DNA of 64,000 bases, from positions 2,831,912 to 2,895,911 of the forward strand of contig NC_068938.1 in the NCBI RefSeq assembly GCF_016801865.2, in the 5' to 3' direction. The notes beneath the pieces are model-generated. The model did not search any database. It was not told the DNA's origin and was given only the letters and a program-made list of their open reading frames with translations. Shown here in pieces: positions 46,413 through 57,449 of this stretch (position 1 is its first letter; every line of letters begins with the position of its first letter). The DNA is from Culex pipiens pallens (lineage: Eukaryota; Arthropoda; Insecta; Diptera; Culicidae). A program made the translations under genes and the position numbers.

Positions 46413-46735
46413 TTATCCACATCCACGTAGATACTTTTTTGAAAATTCTAAACCCACCTACCTCCTTTGCGGAAAATTGTTCATGCAAAAAATGTGTTTA
46501 TGGAGCGTAGACAATCGCTAAGGGAGCGTTCTTTTACTGCGTAACGCAAAAAATCGGATTTTTAGACCCCTTCCTCCCCCTCGTGACAAAATTTCCATAC
46601 AAATTTAAAAAAAATTGTATGGAGCGTAACACGGCCTCCAACCCCCCTCCCCCCAACTGCGTTACGTAATAAAAGAACGCTCCCTAATACCCTCCCCCTC
46701 CCCCTTAAAGTATCCACGTGGACAATGCAATAAGG
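46413..46735. mobile_element. MITE with CCACGTRGATAC ends, itself interrupted
   Basis: CTTATCCAC...CCACGTAGATAC on the left pairs with GTATCCACGTGG...ATAAG on the right. The 163-bp GGGAGCG element lies inside it. The right arm has a C-rich tract before the terminal repeat. Boundaries are approximate. Confidence 0.55.
46522..46684. mobile_element. PIF/Harbinger-like MITE, 163 bp
   Basis: Termini GGGAGCGTTCTTTTA and the inverse complement, flanked by TAA on each side (46519-46521, 46685-46687). A 3-bp TWA duplication with G-rich ends is typical of PIF/Harbinger. Inner arms share CGTAACGC/GCGTTACG. This is the innermost element of the nest. Confidence 0.75.
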
Positions 46736-47061
46736 GATCCGCTCAGCTGTCAAAATAGCTGGCACAAAAAATATAGCCAGCTTTGATCAAGCAATGTATA
46801 CATACATCATTGGGAAGTAAAAGTAGTGATTTTTTATTGCTATTTTTTCGGCCAAATGATGTTTGTGGTTTAAAATCGTAGAGAATAGGAAAAAACAAGA
46901 AATTTTGCAGGGGCCACATTTTTAATGTACTTTTTATCAGTTTCTACAGAGCAGACCTTAAATTAGTAATTTTAAATTGAAAATCTGAACAAAAACAGAA
47001 AATCGTGTCTACAGCAAAATCACCTCAATGGCGTATACATCATATCGCCGTAAAACGGCAG

Positions 47062-48725
47062 TTTGACGTTAATCCGCTTAGTCCATTATGGTTACGCCAC
47101 GTGCCTGACTGAAATTATTATTATTTTGTAAATCCTGCCCCATACTATGAAACAACAGTAATCTACTTTATCGAAAAAGTTAATCAAAGTTTTCACCTTT
47201 TTTGGAGTGAGCATTAAGTTGAGCTCGTGATTACTTTTGTAAGTTATTTTGACAGTGTTTTGATTAATTCCAGCATAGAGGAATGGACTATTGTTAAGTC
47301 TGAAAAGTGTTTGCCACTGCAACAAAAACTCAATCTTCTAAGAAAGCTGACACTCGCTTTGAATTTCAACTCTGCACTCGAAACCGAAACCAAAATTTCA
47401 AATCATTGGAAGCAATTAACTGATATGGATGTAGCTGTCTGTTTGGTGTGGCTCGCCCAGGTACAAACTAGAAAATCTCTCTCCTTTCGAAAGGAAAACT
47501 TGGCTGCAAAAAGAGGTCTGACAACCTGGGCTCTGAAGCACGACACCACCAAGCTGACATTGCTGAAGTTCGGCTGGCTCTCACAAGTTTTCAATTTAGA
47601 TTAAGTTGGCCACAAAGCCTGTTTTCAATTAATTTTATCAGCTTATCTTTTCAATTTTCCCCTCCTGGTTCTATGAATAATTTATGCTTCTCCTCTCGCT
47701 CACTCACTCACTCACTCTCGGGCTTTCTGTCTCTGCCTCTCGCACAAATATGTACGCGTCGTCAATGTTCTGTACACCTGGGTTGGCTTACAGGTTGGCA
47801 GCCTCTGGTGGTTTGCGGAAATAATGTTTTTGCCCCCTTTTTGCTGACTTTGGTTTCCTTTTCAGCGGTGAGAAGTTCATTTGGACAGGTAGGTGCACTC
47901 GATGAAGTCGTTTGGCCAAATTATAGTAAACAAAGTTGATTTATCAACTTTCAAAAATAATACTTATTACCCAATTCAGTAACCAAACTTTGTCAAACGT
48001 AAAATTCCACTCCACGTTAAAAACTGGTTCCCTACATTAACAAAACAAGCCAATTTCACCCATCCCACCAACTTTTGATTCCAGTTTTCCGGTTCAACTT
48101 CCTGCCTCCCGGCAAATCCCGGAAAATGTTGTACAATCCCGTTTTACAACCACCACCTTTTAGCTGTGTGAATGTGAGTGAGTGACTGTATGGGCGGAGG
48201 AGGGTAATTCAAATTTGATCAAATTATTTGCATTCGCGCACTTGTGAAGGCGACCCCAAATTGTGGAGCTTATTTTTTCGTACTTCTCAGTAAAGACAAG
48301 GAAAAGGTGGAATTCCGGCATGAAGGTGGCATAATTTGGAATTTCAAGCATTAATTACGTGGGTCGTAAAGGTGGATTAAGGAGCGGAATTTTCGCGAAA
48401 ATGTTGTTGTTTTTTTTCTCGTTGGACCGAGGGCTCAGTACTTTGTTCGAGGATCCAATTTGGAATGTGCTTGGCTGGTTTGGATTAGTCGGAGAGTGAG
48501 GATTAACGGGAACTCTGGTTGCATGGTTGATGATGAAGGGTTTTTATTTTATTTGTTTTAGAGTTTTTATGTTTACTTTGCAATAAATTCAGCAAGTTTT
48601 TTTTTCATATTAAAAAAATGTCTTACTTTTCAAAAAACATTTTTTTTTGTTTATTTGATGTATAAGTTCTTGCAGTAGGGTCCAATTATTTCAATATCTT
48701 TAAAAATTATAACCACTATAGGGAG
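47062..48725. other. No confident gene; one 125-codon open frame
   Basis: 47227-47604 (plus) is open for 125 codons with no recognisable domain, no splice signals and ordinary composition. I treat it as chance or an old fragment. 47600-48520 is GC-richer and seems single-copy, with CTCACT repeats near 47700. Confidence 0.35.
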
Positions 48726-49303
48726 CAAAAACAAAAAACAAAAAACAAAAAACAAAAAACAAAAAACAAAAAACAAAAAACAAAAAACAAAAAACAAAAA
48801 ACAAAAAACAAAAAACAAAAAACAAAAAACAAAAAACAAAAAACAAAAAACAAAAAACAAAAAACAAAAAACAAAAAACAAAAAACAAAAAACAAAAAAC
48901 AAAAAAAAAACAAAAAACAAAAAACAAAAAACAAAAAACAAAAAACAAAAAACAAAAAACAAAAAACAAAAAACAAAAAACAAAAAACAAAAAACAAAAA
49001 ACAAAAAACAAAAAACAAAAAACAAAAAACAAAAAACAAAAAACAAAAAACAAAAAACAAAAAACAAAAAACAAAAAACAAAAAAAAAAACAAAAAACAA
49101 AAAACAAAGAACAAAAAACAAAAAACAAAAAACAAAAAACAAAAAACAAAAAAAACAAAAAACAAAAAACAAAAAACAAAAAACAAAAAACAAAAAACAA
49201 AAAACAAAAAACAAAAAACAAAAAACAAAAAACAAAAAACAAAAAACAACAAACAACAAACAAAAAACAAAAAACAAAAAACAAAAAACAAAAAACAAAA
49301 AAA
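48726..49303. repeat. (CAAAAAA)n heptanucleotide array, about 82 copies
   Basis: Nearly uniform, with a few length changes (extra A runs near 48901 and 49081, one G near 49109, CAACAAA near 49248). On the minus strand every frame is stop-free and reads the same F/V/C/L heptapeptide cycle, so the long frames are artefacts. Confidence 0.97.
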
Positions 49304-49442
49304 TACAAAAAATATATTGCAAAAAATCAGCTTTTCTGTAAATTTCATGTCAAGGTTTAATTCATATAGTATTTATTACTGAAGTATTTACAACTAGGAA
49401 CATTGTTTGCTTATATGTTGTGCAACAAAATTACGCTATTAT

Positions 49443-50454
49443 CACACAAAAAATTTGGAATATTACATTTGACGTAATCTTTAATAAAACCTATTATTAA
49501 ATCATGTAAACGTATTTTCAATGTAAAATTGGGTTTATTTTGACGTAAATCGATGAAATTCCCATTGGCATTCTATTTCATCGCGCGAAACCCAACATTA
49601 CATCAAATATAGTCTAATTTTACGCCTTATCTGATGCACATAATTGGAGCGTCAAATTTAATGTAATGTTACATCAAATAACACCCGATTTCACGCACCT
49701 TAGCCGCTACACGTTTGTCAGAATGAGGAAACGTCAAAACGTCAGCCAGGTTTAAGGTCGCTGAGAAAATAATGTTTGTCCAGATTTTGTTCTATTTTTC
49801 CTCCTTACTTATCGAAATCTGCTACAGTTTTGGATAAAAGCAATCACATTTCCGATAGAGGTAAGTTTAATCTTTCTTAAGGTGATGTGAAGCTGATCGC
49901 AAATATTGTTTGTCATTTTCCGTTTTGTTTTTGTTTAGGTAGCGGACATCATGGAACGTGAGGCAAAATACGGTTCAAGCCGCTTCGATGTAAAAATGTG
50001 AAAATGTTGAGGTGAGTTGTTCCCGGAATGAACCGAACCGGCCATTTTCAGCGGGATTGCAAACACGGAACAATTTGAATGCCGCAAGATTGCTCGTGGA
50101 ACAACAAAGGCTGTGAGGATAGTGGAGCAATTTCGGTGAAAATCGTAAAAAAGCTACAAGGAAGACAATTTTGGACCATGAGTGAAAATTTAGTGATTAA
50201 TTATGAAGTGATGGAATAAAAACGTATTGATTTTAAAAAATATAAACATGTTTTATGTCGTCCAATAAGAATGGTATGATTCCGATTAGAATTTTTTGCC
50301 ACCAAAATTACGAATAATGTAATTTTACACGACCATCGATATTGATTGAGTCGTGTAACATTACGTTTAATTTGACCCAGCTTTACGTCTAATTTGATGC
50401 TCCAGTTATGTGCATCTAATTTGACCCAAAATTATACTTTTTTTTCGTAGTGTG
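49443..50454 (+). mobile_element. Inverted-repeat element enclosing a small spliced-looking unit
   Basis: The flanks carry inverted segments (GATGCACATAATTGGAGC at about 49633 and GCTCCAGTTATGTGCATC at about 50399; also AATGTAATGTTAC and GTAACATTACG). The outer ends are CACACAAAAAA and TTTTTTTTCGTAGTGTG. Multiple TAATTTGAC/GTCAAATT motifs repeat in both arms. The centre (about 49750-50220) is not inverted and has gene-like signals described separately. The flanking TAT may be a 3-bp duplication. Confidence 0.55.
49760..50222 (+). ncRNA. Possible spliced mini-transcript inside the element
   Basis: Signals in order: donor GAG|GTAAGT (49858/49859), acceptor TTTTTGTTTAG (49938), donor TTGAG|GTGAGT (50010/50011) and acceptor CCATTTTCAG (50050). 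AATAAA follows near 50216. The implied introns are about 80 and 40 nt and the middle exon about 72 nt. The joined last two exons encode at most a 31-residue peptide starting MLSGIANTEQ; another 16-residue frame (MEREAKYGSS...) lies in the middle exon. The second intron is very short. No homology is recognised. Chance clustering of splice-like motifs is possible, so coordinates and strand are provisional. Confidence 0.25.
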
Positions 50455-50479
50455 TATGTATTAAATGGATGTTATGTAT

Positions 50480-53138
50480 TAGGATGTAACAAAAATGACT
50501 TTTTGGCGGGCATTCAGGGGTTTGTTCCGGTGGGCATACTGAGCCTAAATCCCAAATATGAGCTTGATTGGACGTAACAGAAGCTGGCGCTCCGCCCTTC
50601 AATTTTAAATGGGATTTAACCCGTAAAAAAAGATTTTTTCAAAAATGTCACTTTTTGAGGCATTTTGGCCACCAATGCGTTTACCAAAAACATCACTGGC
50701 GTGTAGGCCAGATCCTTGCGCATCTTTTGGTACATATAACATTGAAGTTTGGAGCATCCTGGAGCACGGTACAGACCTTCAAAGTTTGGCATATTTTCGA
50801 AAAATCGGTCCCAGCAAAACCAAAAGGCGTCTCGGGCGTCGCGAGGTGCGACGCATATGAGCAGTTCTCTCAGATTTCGGTCATTCGATTTTTTTTGTAT
50901 TTTTTAATCCGACTGAAACTTTTTTGGTGCCTTCGGTATGCCCAAAGAAGCCATTTTGCATCATTAGTTTGTCCATATAATTTTCCATACAAATTTGGCA
51001 GCTGTCCATACAAAAATGATGTTTGAAAATTCAAAAATCTGTATCTTTTGAAGGAATTTTTCGATCGATTTGGTGTCTTCGGCAAAGTTGTAGGTATGGA
51101 TACAGACTACACTGGAAAAAAATGATACACGGTAAAAAAAAATTGGTGATTTTTTTATTTAACTTTTTATCACTAAAACTTGATTTGCAAAAAAACACTA
51201 TTTTTAATTTTTTTTATTTTTTGATATGTTTTAGAGGACATAAAATGCCAACTTTTCAGAAATTTCCAGGTTGTGCAAAAAATCTTTGAGCGAGTTATGA
51301 ATTTTTTTATCAATACTGATTTTTTCAAAAAATCGAAATATTGGTCGCAGAAATTTTTCAACTTCATTTTTCGATGTAAAATCAAATTTGCAATCGAAAA
51401 GTGCTTTAGTAAAATTTTGATAAAGTGCACCGTTTTCAAGTTAAATCCATATTTAGGTGACTTTTTTGAAAATAGTCGCAGTTTTTCATTTTTTAAAATT
51501 AGTGCACATGTTTGCACACTTTTGGAAAAAATATTTTTGAAAAGCTGAGAAAATTCTCTATATTTTGCTTATTTGGACTTTGTTGATACGATCTTTAGTT
51601 GCTGAGATATTGCAATGCAAAGGTTTAAAAACAGGAAAATTGATATTTTCTAAGTCTCACCTAAACAGCCCACCATTTTTCAATGTCGATATCTCAGCAA
51701 CTAACGGTCCGATTTTCAATGTTAATATATGAAACATTTGTGAAATTTTCCGATCTTTTCGAAAAAAATATTTTCAAAATTTTTAAACCAAGACTAACAT
51801 TTCAAAAGGGTCAAACATTCAATATTACGCCCTTTTAAAATGTTAGTCTTGGTTTAAAAATTTTGAAAATATTTTTTTCGAAAAGATCGGAAAATTTCAC
51901 AAATGTTTAGTATATTAACATTGAAAATCGGACCGTTAGTTGCTGAGATATCGACATTGAAAAATGGTGGGCTGTTTGGGTGAGACTTAGAAAATATCAA
52001 TTTTCCTGTTTTTAAACCTTTGCATTGCAATATCTCAGCAACTAAAGATCGTATCAACAAAGTCCAAATAAGCAAAATATAGAGAATTTTCTCAGCTTTT
52101 CAAAAATATTTTTTCCAAAAGTGTGCAAACATGTGCACTAATTTTAAAAAATGAAAAACTGCGACTATTTTCAAAAAAGTCACCTAAATATGGATTTAAC
52201 TTGAAAACGGTGCACTTTATCAAAATTTTACTAAAGCACTTTTCGATTGCAAATTTGATTTTACATCGAAAAATGAAGTTGAAAAATTTCTGCGACCAAT
52301 ATTTCGATTTTTTGAAAAAATCAGTATTGATAAAAAAATTCATAACTCGCTCAAAGATTTTTTGCACAACCTGGAAATTTCTGAAAAGTTGGCATTTTAT
52401 GTCCTCTAAAACATATCAAAAAATAAAAAAAATTAAAAATAGTGTTTTTTTGCAAATCAAGTTTTAGTGATAAAAAGTTAAATAAAAAAATCACCAATTT
52501 TTTTTTACCGTGTATCATTTTTTTCCAGTGTAGTCTGTATCCATACCTACAACTTTGCCGAAGACACCAAATCGATCGAAAAATTCCTTCAAAAGATACA
52601 GATTTTTGAATTTTCAAACATCATTTTTGTATGGACAGCTGCCAAATTTGTATGGAAAATTATATGGACAAACTAATGATGCAAAATGGCTTCTTTGGGC
52701 ATACCGAAGCCACCAAAAAAGTTTCAGTCGAATTAAAAAATACAAAAATTAAAATTGAAGAAAAAAGACCGATTTTGTAGAGAATTGCTCATATCTTTTT
52801 TGCCGGGGCCGATTTTTCGAAAAAATGAGAAACTTTGAAGGTCTGTACCGAGCTCCAGGATGCTCCAAACTTCAATGTTATACATACCAAAAGATGCGCA
52901 AGGATCTGGCCTACACGCCAGTGATGTTTTTGGTAAACGCATTGGTGGCCAAAATGCCTCAAAAAGTGACATTTTTGAAAAAAATCTTTTTTTACGGGTT
53001 AAATCCCATTTAAAATTGAAGGGCGGAGCGCCAGCTCCTGTTACGTCCAATCAAGCTCATATTTGGGATTTAGGCTCAGTATGCCCACCTGAACAAACCC
53101 CTGAATGCCCGCCAAAAAGTCATTTTTGTTACACTCTA
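50480..53138. mobile_element. hAT-like palindromic element, 2659 bp, carrying a nested palindrome
   Basis: Ends TAGGATGTAACAAAAATG and, inverted, TAGAGTGTAACAAAAATG lie between perfect 8-bp duplications TTATGTAT (50472-50479, 53139-53146), the hAT signature. The outer arms (50480-50858 and 52791-53138) mirror each other through GGACGTAAC, GGAGCGCCAGCT-type and ATGCGTTTACC segments. The loop holds the nested element 50859-52790. The whole locus is a near-perfect inverted repeat about 1.3 kb per arm, so a frame of 91 codons occurs identically on both strands (51273-51548 and 52092-52367). No transposase. Confidence 0.88.
50859..52790. mobile_element. Foldback element with GAGCARTTCTCT ends nested in the hAT-like loop
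   Basis: Ends GAGCAGTTCTCT and AGAGAATTGCTC are flanked by the 4-bp duplication ATAT (50855-50858, 52791-52794). Arms of about 960 bp meet at a centre near 51816, where AAGACTAACATTT and AAATGTTAGTCTT face each other. Phrases such as TTTGGTGTCTTCGGCAAAG occur in both arms and in two other copies here (55592-57449 and 61860-62915). A Sola-type origin (4-bp duplication, GRG start) is possible. Confidence 0.85.
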
Positions 53139-53146
53139 TTATGTAT

Positions 53147-53963
53147 ATTAAATTCATGAAGCACTTGAGCTGCCATGGGCTTAAAAGGGTAAAATATGAA
53201 AAAAATATCGTTAAATTCAACCACTTTCACATAATGAAATTATTTTAATCTAATTAATTTATAAGTCCAAGTAACTATATAACTAAAATCATCCCATAAA
53301 TGAAACAATGAAAAATCATCAAAACACAACATCGTATCATATGAAATTTACCCAAAGAATGCAACCATATTTTAAAACTCGCTTCAAATATTTGATAACT
53401 TTGAGTTGTGATTATATAAATAGTCAAGGTAAAAAGCGCTAGAAATTTGATTTTTTAAGCAATTTCAATGATTATCTCTTTATTCAAAAGGTCTAGAATC
53501 AGTTATTTGCCACGAAAAACATTATTTCTGCATGTTTTTTTTTTTGTCTTTTCAACTTTATCGTTGAGGAGCATAGAGTTTCTTTGTCCAAACAATTTGA
53601 TTTAAAAAAATACTTCTCAACAAAAAATACCTATAATATTTTTTTCAATTTCCTAAATTTGAAAATATATAAATTTTCTCAAAGTAAGGCACTTGATTTT
53701 TACAAGCAGTCAAGCTATTAATTGGTCCTCACACTAATTTTGACCATTAAAGTTGCCGTTCTATACAATTCTGTTACAAAATATTTATCAGAAACAGGAT
53801 CGAAAATTTTTCGATAAATTTCAAATTTCCCGGAAATTCCCGGGATTTCCTGGGAAATTTGTTGAAAATTTCCCGTTTCCCGGGAATTTTGTAACTTAAA
53901 TATAAAGGTATTACAAACTTGGAACCCAAAAATTTATTATGAGGACTTATTGAATTTTTGAGT
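53147..53963. other. No gene seen; AT-rich, includes a hAT-like MITE relic
   Basis: About 53520-53905 resembles 60960-61270, sharing GCAGTCAAGC, TATTAAAGT-like and GAAAATTTCCCGTTTCCCGG. It ends before the terminal TCCAATTTCC repeat, so this copy is 3' truncated. Confidence 0.5.
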
Positions 53964-53986
53964 TTAAAATTTTTTATAATGAAATT

Positions 53987-55020
53987 GAGTCTGATTTGCG
54001 ATGCCTTTCCGTCGGTTCGCAGTGTTTTTTCGCGTTCGTCGTCGGTGTGTTTTTCGTTTTTTTTTCGCGTGCGTGTATGTGTGTTAAGGTGCGGCTGGCT
54101 CTGGTTGTCATCGATGACAATAGAGTTATCTACGCGCGCATGTATTGCGTGTACGTACACGAAAAAGATTGAGGTTAAATTTTGTACCAGCCAGCAAAAC
54201 AAATGGCATGCTAGTGTGCGTGAGAGCGGGCTTAGATAACTCTATTGAGCCAGTCTGATTTGCGATGCCCTTCCGTCGGATCGCAAGGTTTTTTTTTTCG
54301 CGTCGGTGTGCAACAACAACAAAACCTTATCATACAATTTCAGCTCGATAAACATCGTAACTCGTCGTTCGCTTCGTTAATCAGTACTCCACTAAATATC
54401 AACCATGTAAAACTCATACAAACAGCTCAATCAAAAAGTACGCTGTTAAATTCTTCATCATTTAATTACAAATAATTTTGGTTCTATCTTTCCACAGCCG
54501 GCTGTCTAAGATTAAACCATTTCAATTAAAAGTTAACAGCCGATAAACGGGAAATGTCTCATCCGCAACATCCGATTGTTGCCTTGAGAGTAAAACATAA
54601 TACCTTTCAACAAACACTATGATTTTGGGTCGCATCATCATCTTCTATGATGAATCCTGACCAAACACCCTATCCTACTAACAAGTTTTCAGGTTCCTGG
54701 CGCTCGTGGGGTGTAAGCACAGAGTAAATCAGCTGCCCTAGTAGCAACCTGCGCTAACTAACATTCCCGTCCCTTAAAATCGAGATCTACAAACTGACAT
54801 GGCGGGCGCCGTTGGTGGCCAATGACTGTTACCTATTCGCAACTGATCTAGCTTTAGCAATCATGGTGTTTTATCTTTTCAGCGCATTCATACATGCTGT
54901 TGATAAGGGAAACACCACTAGATCGCCGAAGCATATAATCAGTAGTGCTGAAAGGACATTACGGTTCTGTTCAGCAACGGAGGGGCAACCATGGGTGATC
55001 TCTCATGCTCATGCTCATGC
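53987..55020 (+). mobile_element. Non-coding retroposon with a 23-bp target duplication, 1034 bp
   Basis: Identical 23-bp direct repeats flank it (53964-53986 and 55021-55043). The 3' end is a (CTCATG)n tail (about 55000-55020) following GGGTGATCT. The 5' end holds a 34-bp-type block, TCTGATTTGCGATGCC..TTCCGTCGG, repeated about 266 bp later (53992 and 54258). Between these is an inverted pair AATAGAGTTATCT (54119) and AGATAACTCTATT (54234). No long frame exists. A LINE-mobilised SINE-like or internally deleted LINE is the best reading. The exact duplication indicates a recent insertion. Confidence 0.8.
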
Positions 55021-55043
55021 TTAAAATTTTTTATAATGAAATT

Positions 55044-55591
55044 CAAAAACGCTCAAAATGTGTCCTTATGTGATTAAAATAAATGTTTGTTAATGTTTTA
55101 CTGGTAGTTTTCAATGATACTTTAAGTGTGTTTATTTTTTAATTTGATTTCTTTAATCTTTTTTGATCCCTCGAGTTTTGACTGATCTTTTTCACATTTT
55201 TGATGGCATTTTATTTATAATTTTTTTTTAAAGAGCAGTCTTAGACATAATTGTTGCTGGTTTTTTTGCTCTGCGAAAAATATGTTTAAAACATCCGTTA
55301 CAATTTCTTCACCCTAAAACAGATCAATTGTATTCAAATTTCCCCATATTTTATCACCTCCATCGCAATCAGCCTCGTCTGGACAAACTATTAGTCACAA
55401 AAGCCAGCTGCCCCGCGCTGACTGTAGGGATGCTGTGTGTGTGTGTGTGACAAAGACAGCAATAATAAAAACATACCTATCTCAAAATAGGAGAGGAATA
55501 AAAAAACGCAACAAAATACGAATGCAAAACGAATGGCTCCTCTCACGTTACAATTGCGATTGCCTCTCCTCCTGTGAAAACAGCAGCAGTG
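55044..55591. other. No gene seen
   Basis: AT-rich, then a short GC-richer piece with a GT run (55435-55449). Confidence 0.45.
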
Positions 55592-57449
55592 GAGCAACTC
55601 TCTACGAAATCGGCCGATTTCGACCATTTTTATTTTTTGTATTTTTTTATTTGACTCAAACTTTGTGGGGGCCTTCCCTGTGACCAAATAAGCTTTTTTG
55701 TGTCATTGGTTCACCCATTCAAGTCTCCATACAATTTTGGCTGCTGTCCATACAAAAATGGTATGTAAATATTCAAACAGCTGTAACTTTTGAGTGAATT
55801 TTCTGATCAATTTGGTGTCTTCGGCAAAGTTGTAGGTATTGTTGAGGACTATTGAGAAAAAAATAGGTACACGGAAAAAAAAATTTGCAGATTTTTTTAT
55901 CAACTTTTTTTTCACTAAAACTAAATTTCCCAAAATATGTATTTTTTTCATTTTCGAGATTTTTTGATATGTTTTAGGGGGCAAAAATCCGCAACTTTTG
56001 AGCCATAGAGAAACATGGTCAAAAAATCTGCCGCCATGTTATGATTTTTTTAAAAAATAGTGATTTTTGGAAAAACCCAAATTTCATGCAAAAACAAATT
56101 TGAAATCAATTTTTAATGCAAAATTGAATTTGCAATCGAAAACTACTTCACAATTTTTTTGATAAAGGGCTTCGTTTTCAAGATATAGGCACCGAAAGTT
56201 TGATTTTAGCAAAATATTTGCAGTTTTTCGATTTTTAAAAATAGTGACTTTGAGCGACCATTTCTAAAAATATTTTTTTTGAAAAGTTCAGAAAATTTGC
56301 TATAAAATTGTCTAAGAGACATCGAAGATTGGACCTCGGGTTGCTGAGATACAGCCGCTTTAAGAAAAAGAAACACGAAAATTGTCTCTAATGGTCCGAT
56401 TTTCAATGTTAATACATGAAACATTCGTAAAATTTTCCGATCTTTTCGAAAAAAATGAAAAAAATAAAATCAAGACTAACATTTTAAATGGGCGTAATAT
56501 TCAATGTTTGGCCCTTTTAAAAAGTTAGTCTTGATTTAATTTTTTTCGAAATATTTTTTTCGAAAAGATCGAAAAATTTCACTAATGTTTCATGTGAAAA
56601 TCAGACCATAAGTTGCTGAGATATCGACATTAGAAAATGGTGGGTTGTTTTGGTGAGACTTAGAAAACTTCAATTTTCGTGTTTCTTTTTCTTAAAGCGG
56701 CTGTATCTCAGCAACCCGAGGTCCAATCTTCGATGTCTCTTAGACAATTTTATAGCAAATTTTCTAAACTTTTCAAAAAAAATATTTTTAGAAATGGTCG
56801 CTCATAGTCACTATTTTTAAAAATCGAAAAACTGCAAATATTTTGCTAAAATCAAACTTTTGGTGCCTATATCTTGAAAACGAAGCCCTTTATCAAAAAA
56901 ATTATAAAGTAGTTTTCGATTGCAAATTCAATTTTGCATTAAAAATTGATTTCAAATTTGTTTTTGCATGAATTTTGGGTTTTTTTTTCCAAAAATCACT
57001 ATTTTTTAAAAAATTCATAACTTGGCGGCAGATTTTTTGACCATGTTTCTCTGTGGCTTAAAAGTTGCGGATTTTTGCCCCCTAAAACAAATCAAAAAAT
57101 CTCGAAAATAAAAAAAATCGAATTTTGGGAAATTGAGTTTTAGTGAAAAAAAAAGTTGATAAAAAAATCTGCAAATTTTTTTCCGTGTACCTATTTTTTT
57201 CTCAATTGTCCTCAACAATACCTACAACTTTGCCGAAGATTGATCAGAAAATTCACTCAAAAGTTACAGCTGTTTGAATATTTACATACCATTTTTGTAT
57301 GGACAGCAGCCAAAATTGTATGGAGACTTGTATGGGTGAACCAATGACACAAAATAGCATATTTGGTCATAGGGAAGGCCCCCACAAAGTTTGAGCCAAA
57401 TCAAAAAATACAAATAAAATCCATTTCCGGTTTTGGTAGAGAATTGCTC
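55592..57449. mobile_element. Second GAGCARYTCTCTAC foldback element, 1858 bp
   Basis: Ends GAGCAACTCTCTAC and GTAGAGAATTGCTC are flanked by AGTG on both sides (55588-55591, 57450-57453). The arms are about 900 bp and meet near 56500 with AAGACTAACATTTT facing AAAAAGTTAGTCTT. It shares the terminal repeat and the TTTGGTGTCTTCGGCAAAG tract with 50859-52790 but differs through most of the arms, so it is a related subfamily. No transposase. Confidence 0.85.

Larger units (their letters stand above)
45944..47061. mobile_element. Outer MITE of a nested set, 1118 bp
   Basis: CTGCCGTTTTATGGCGATAT on the left and ATATCGCCGTAAAACGGCAG on the right mirror each other, followed on both sides by GATGTATACGCCAT. 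A further mirrored pair, GATGTATGTATACATTG and CAATGTATACATACATC, lies deeper inside. A 3-bp TTT may be the target duplication. The middle is occupied by at least three other inverted-repeat elements, listed separately. Confidence 0.75.

Noticed and set aside
47227..47604. A 125-codon gene
   Set aside because: No domain, no splice signals and no compositional difference from its surroundings; length is within chance for a 64-kb window.
16212..49303. Heptamer arrays as interstitial telomere repeats
   Set aside because: Motifs TTTTATG and CAAAAAA do not resemble insect TTAGG, and dipterans lack telomerase-type repeats.
48651..49348. Three long phenylalanine-rich minus-strand frames
   Set aside because: They are the three readings of the (CAAAAAA)n array.
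51273..52367. Identical 91-residue proteins on opposite strands
   Set aside because: They are mirror copies produced by the palindromic element, with no domain and typical A/T-rich composition.
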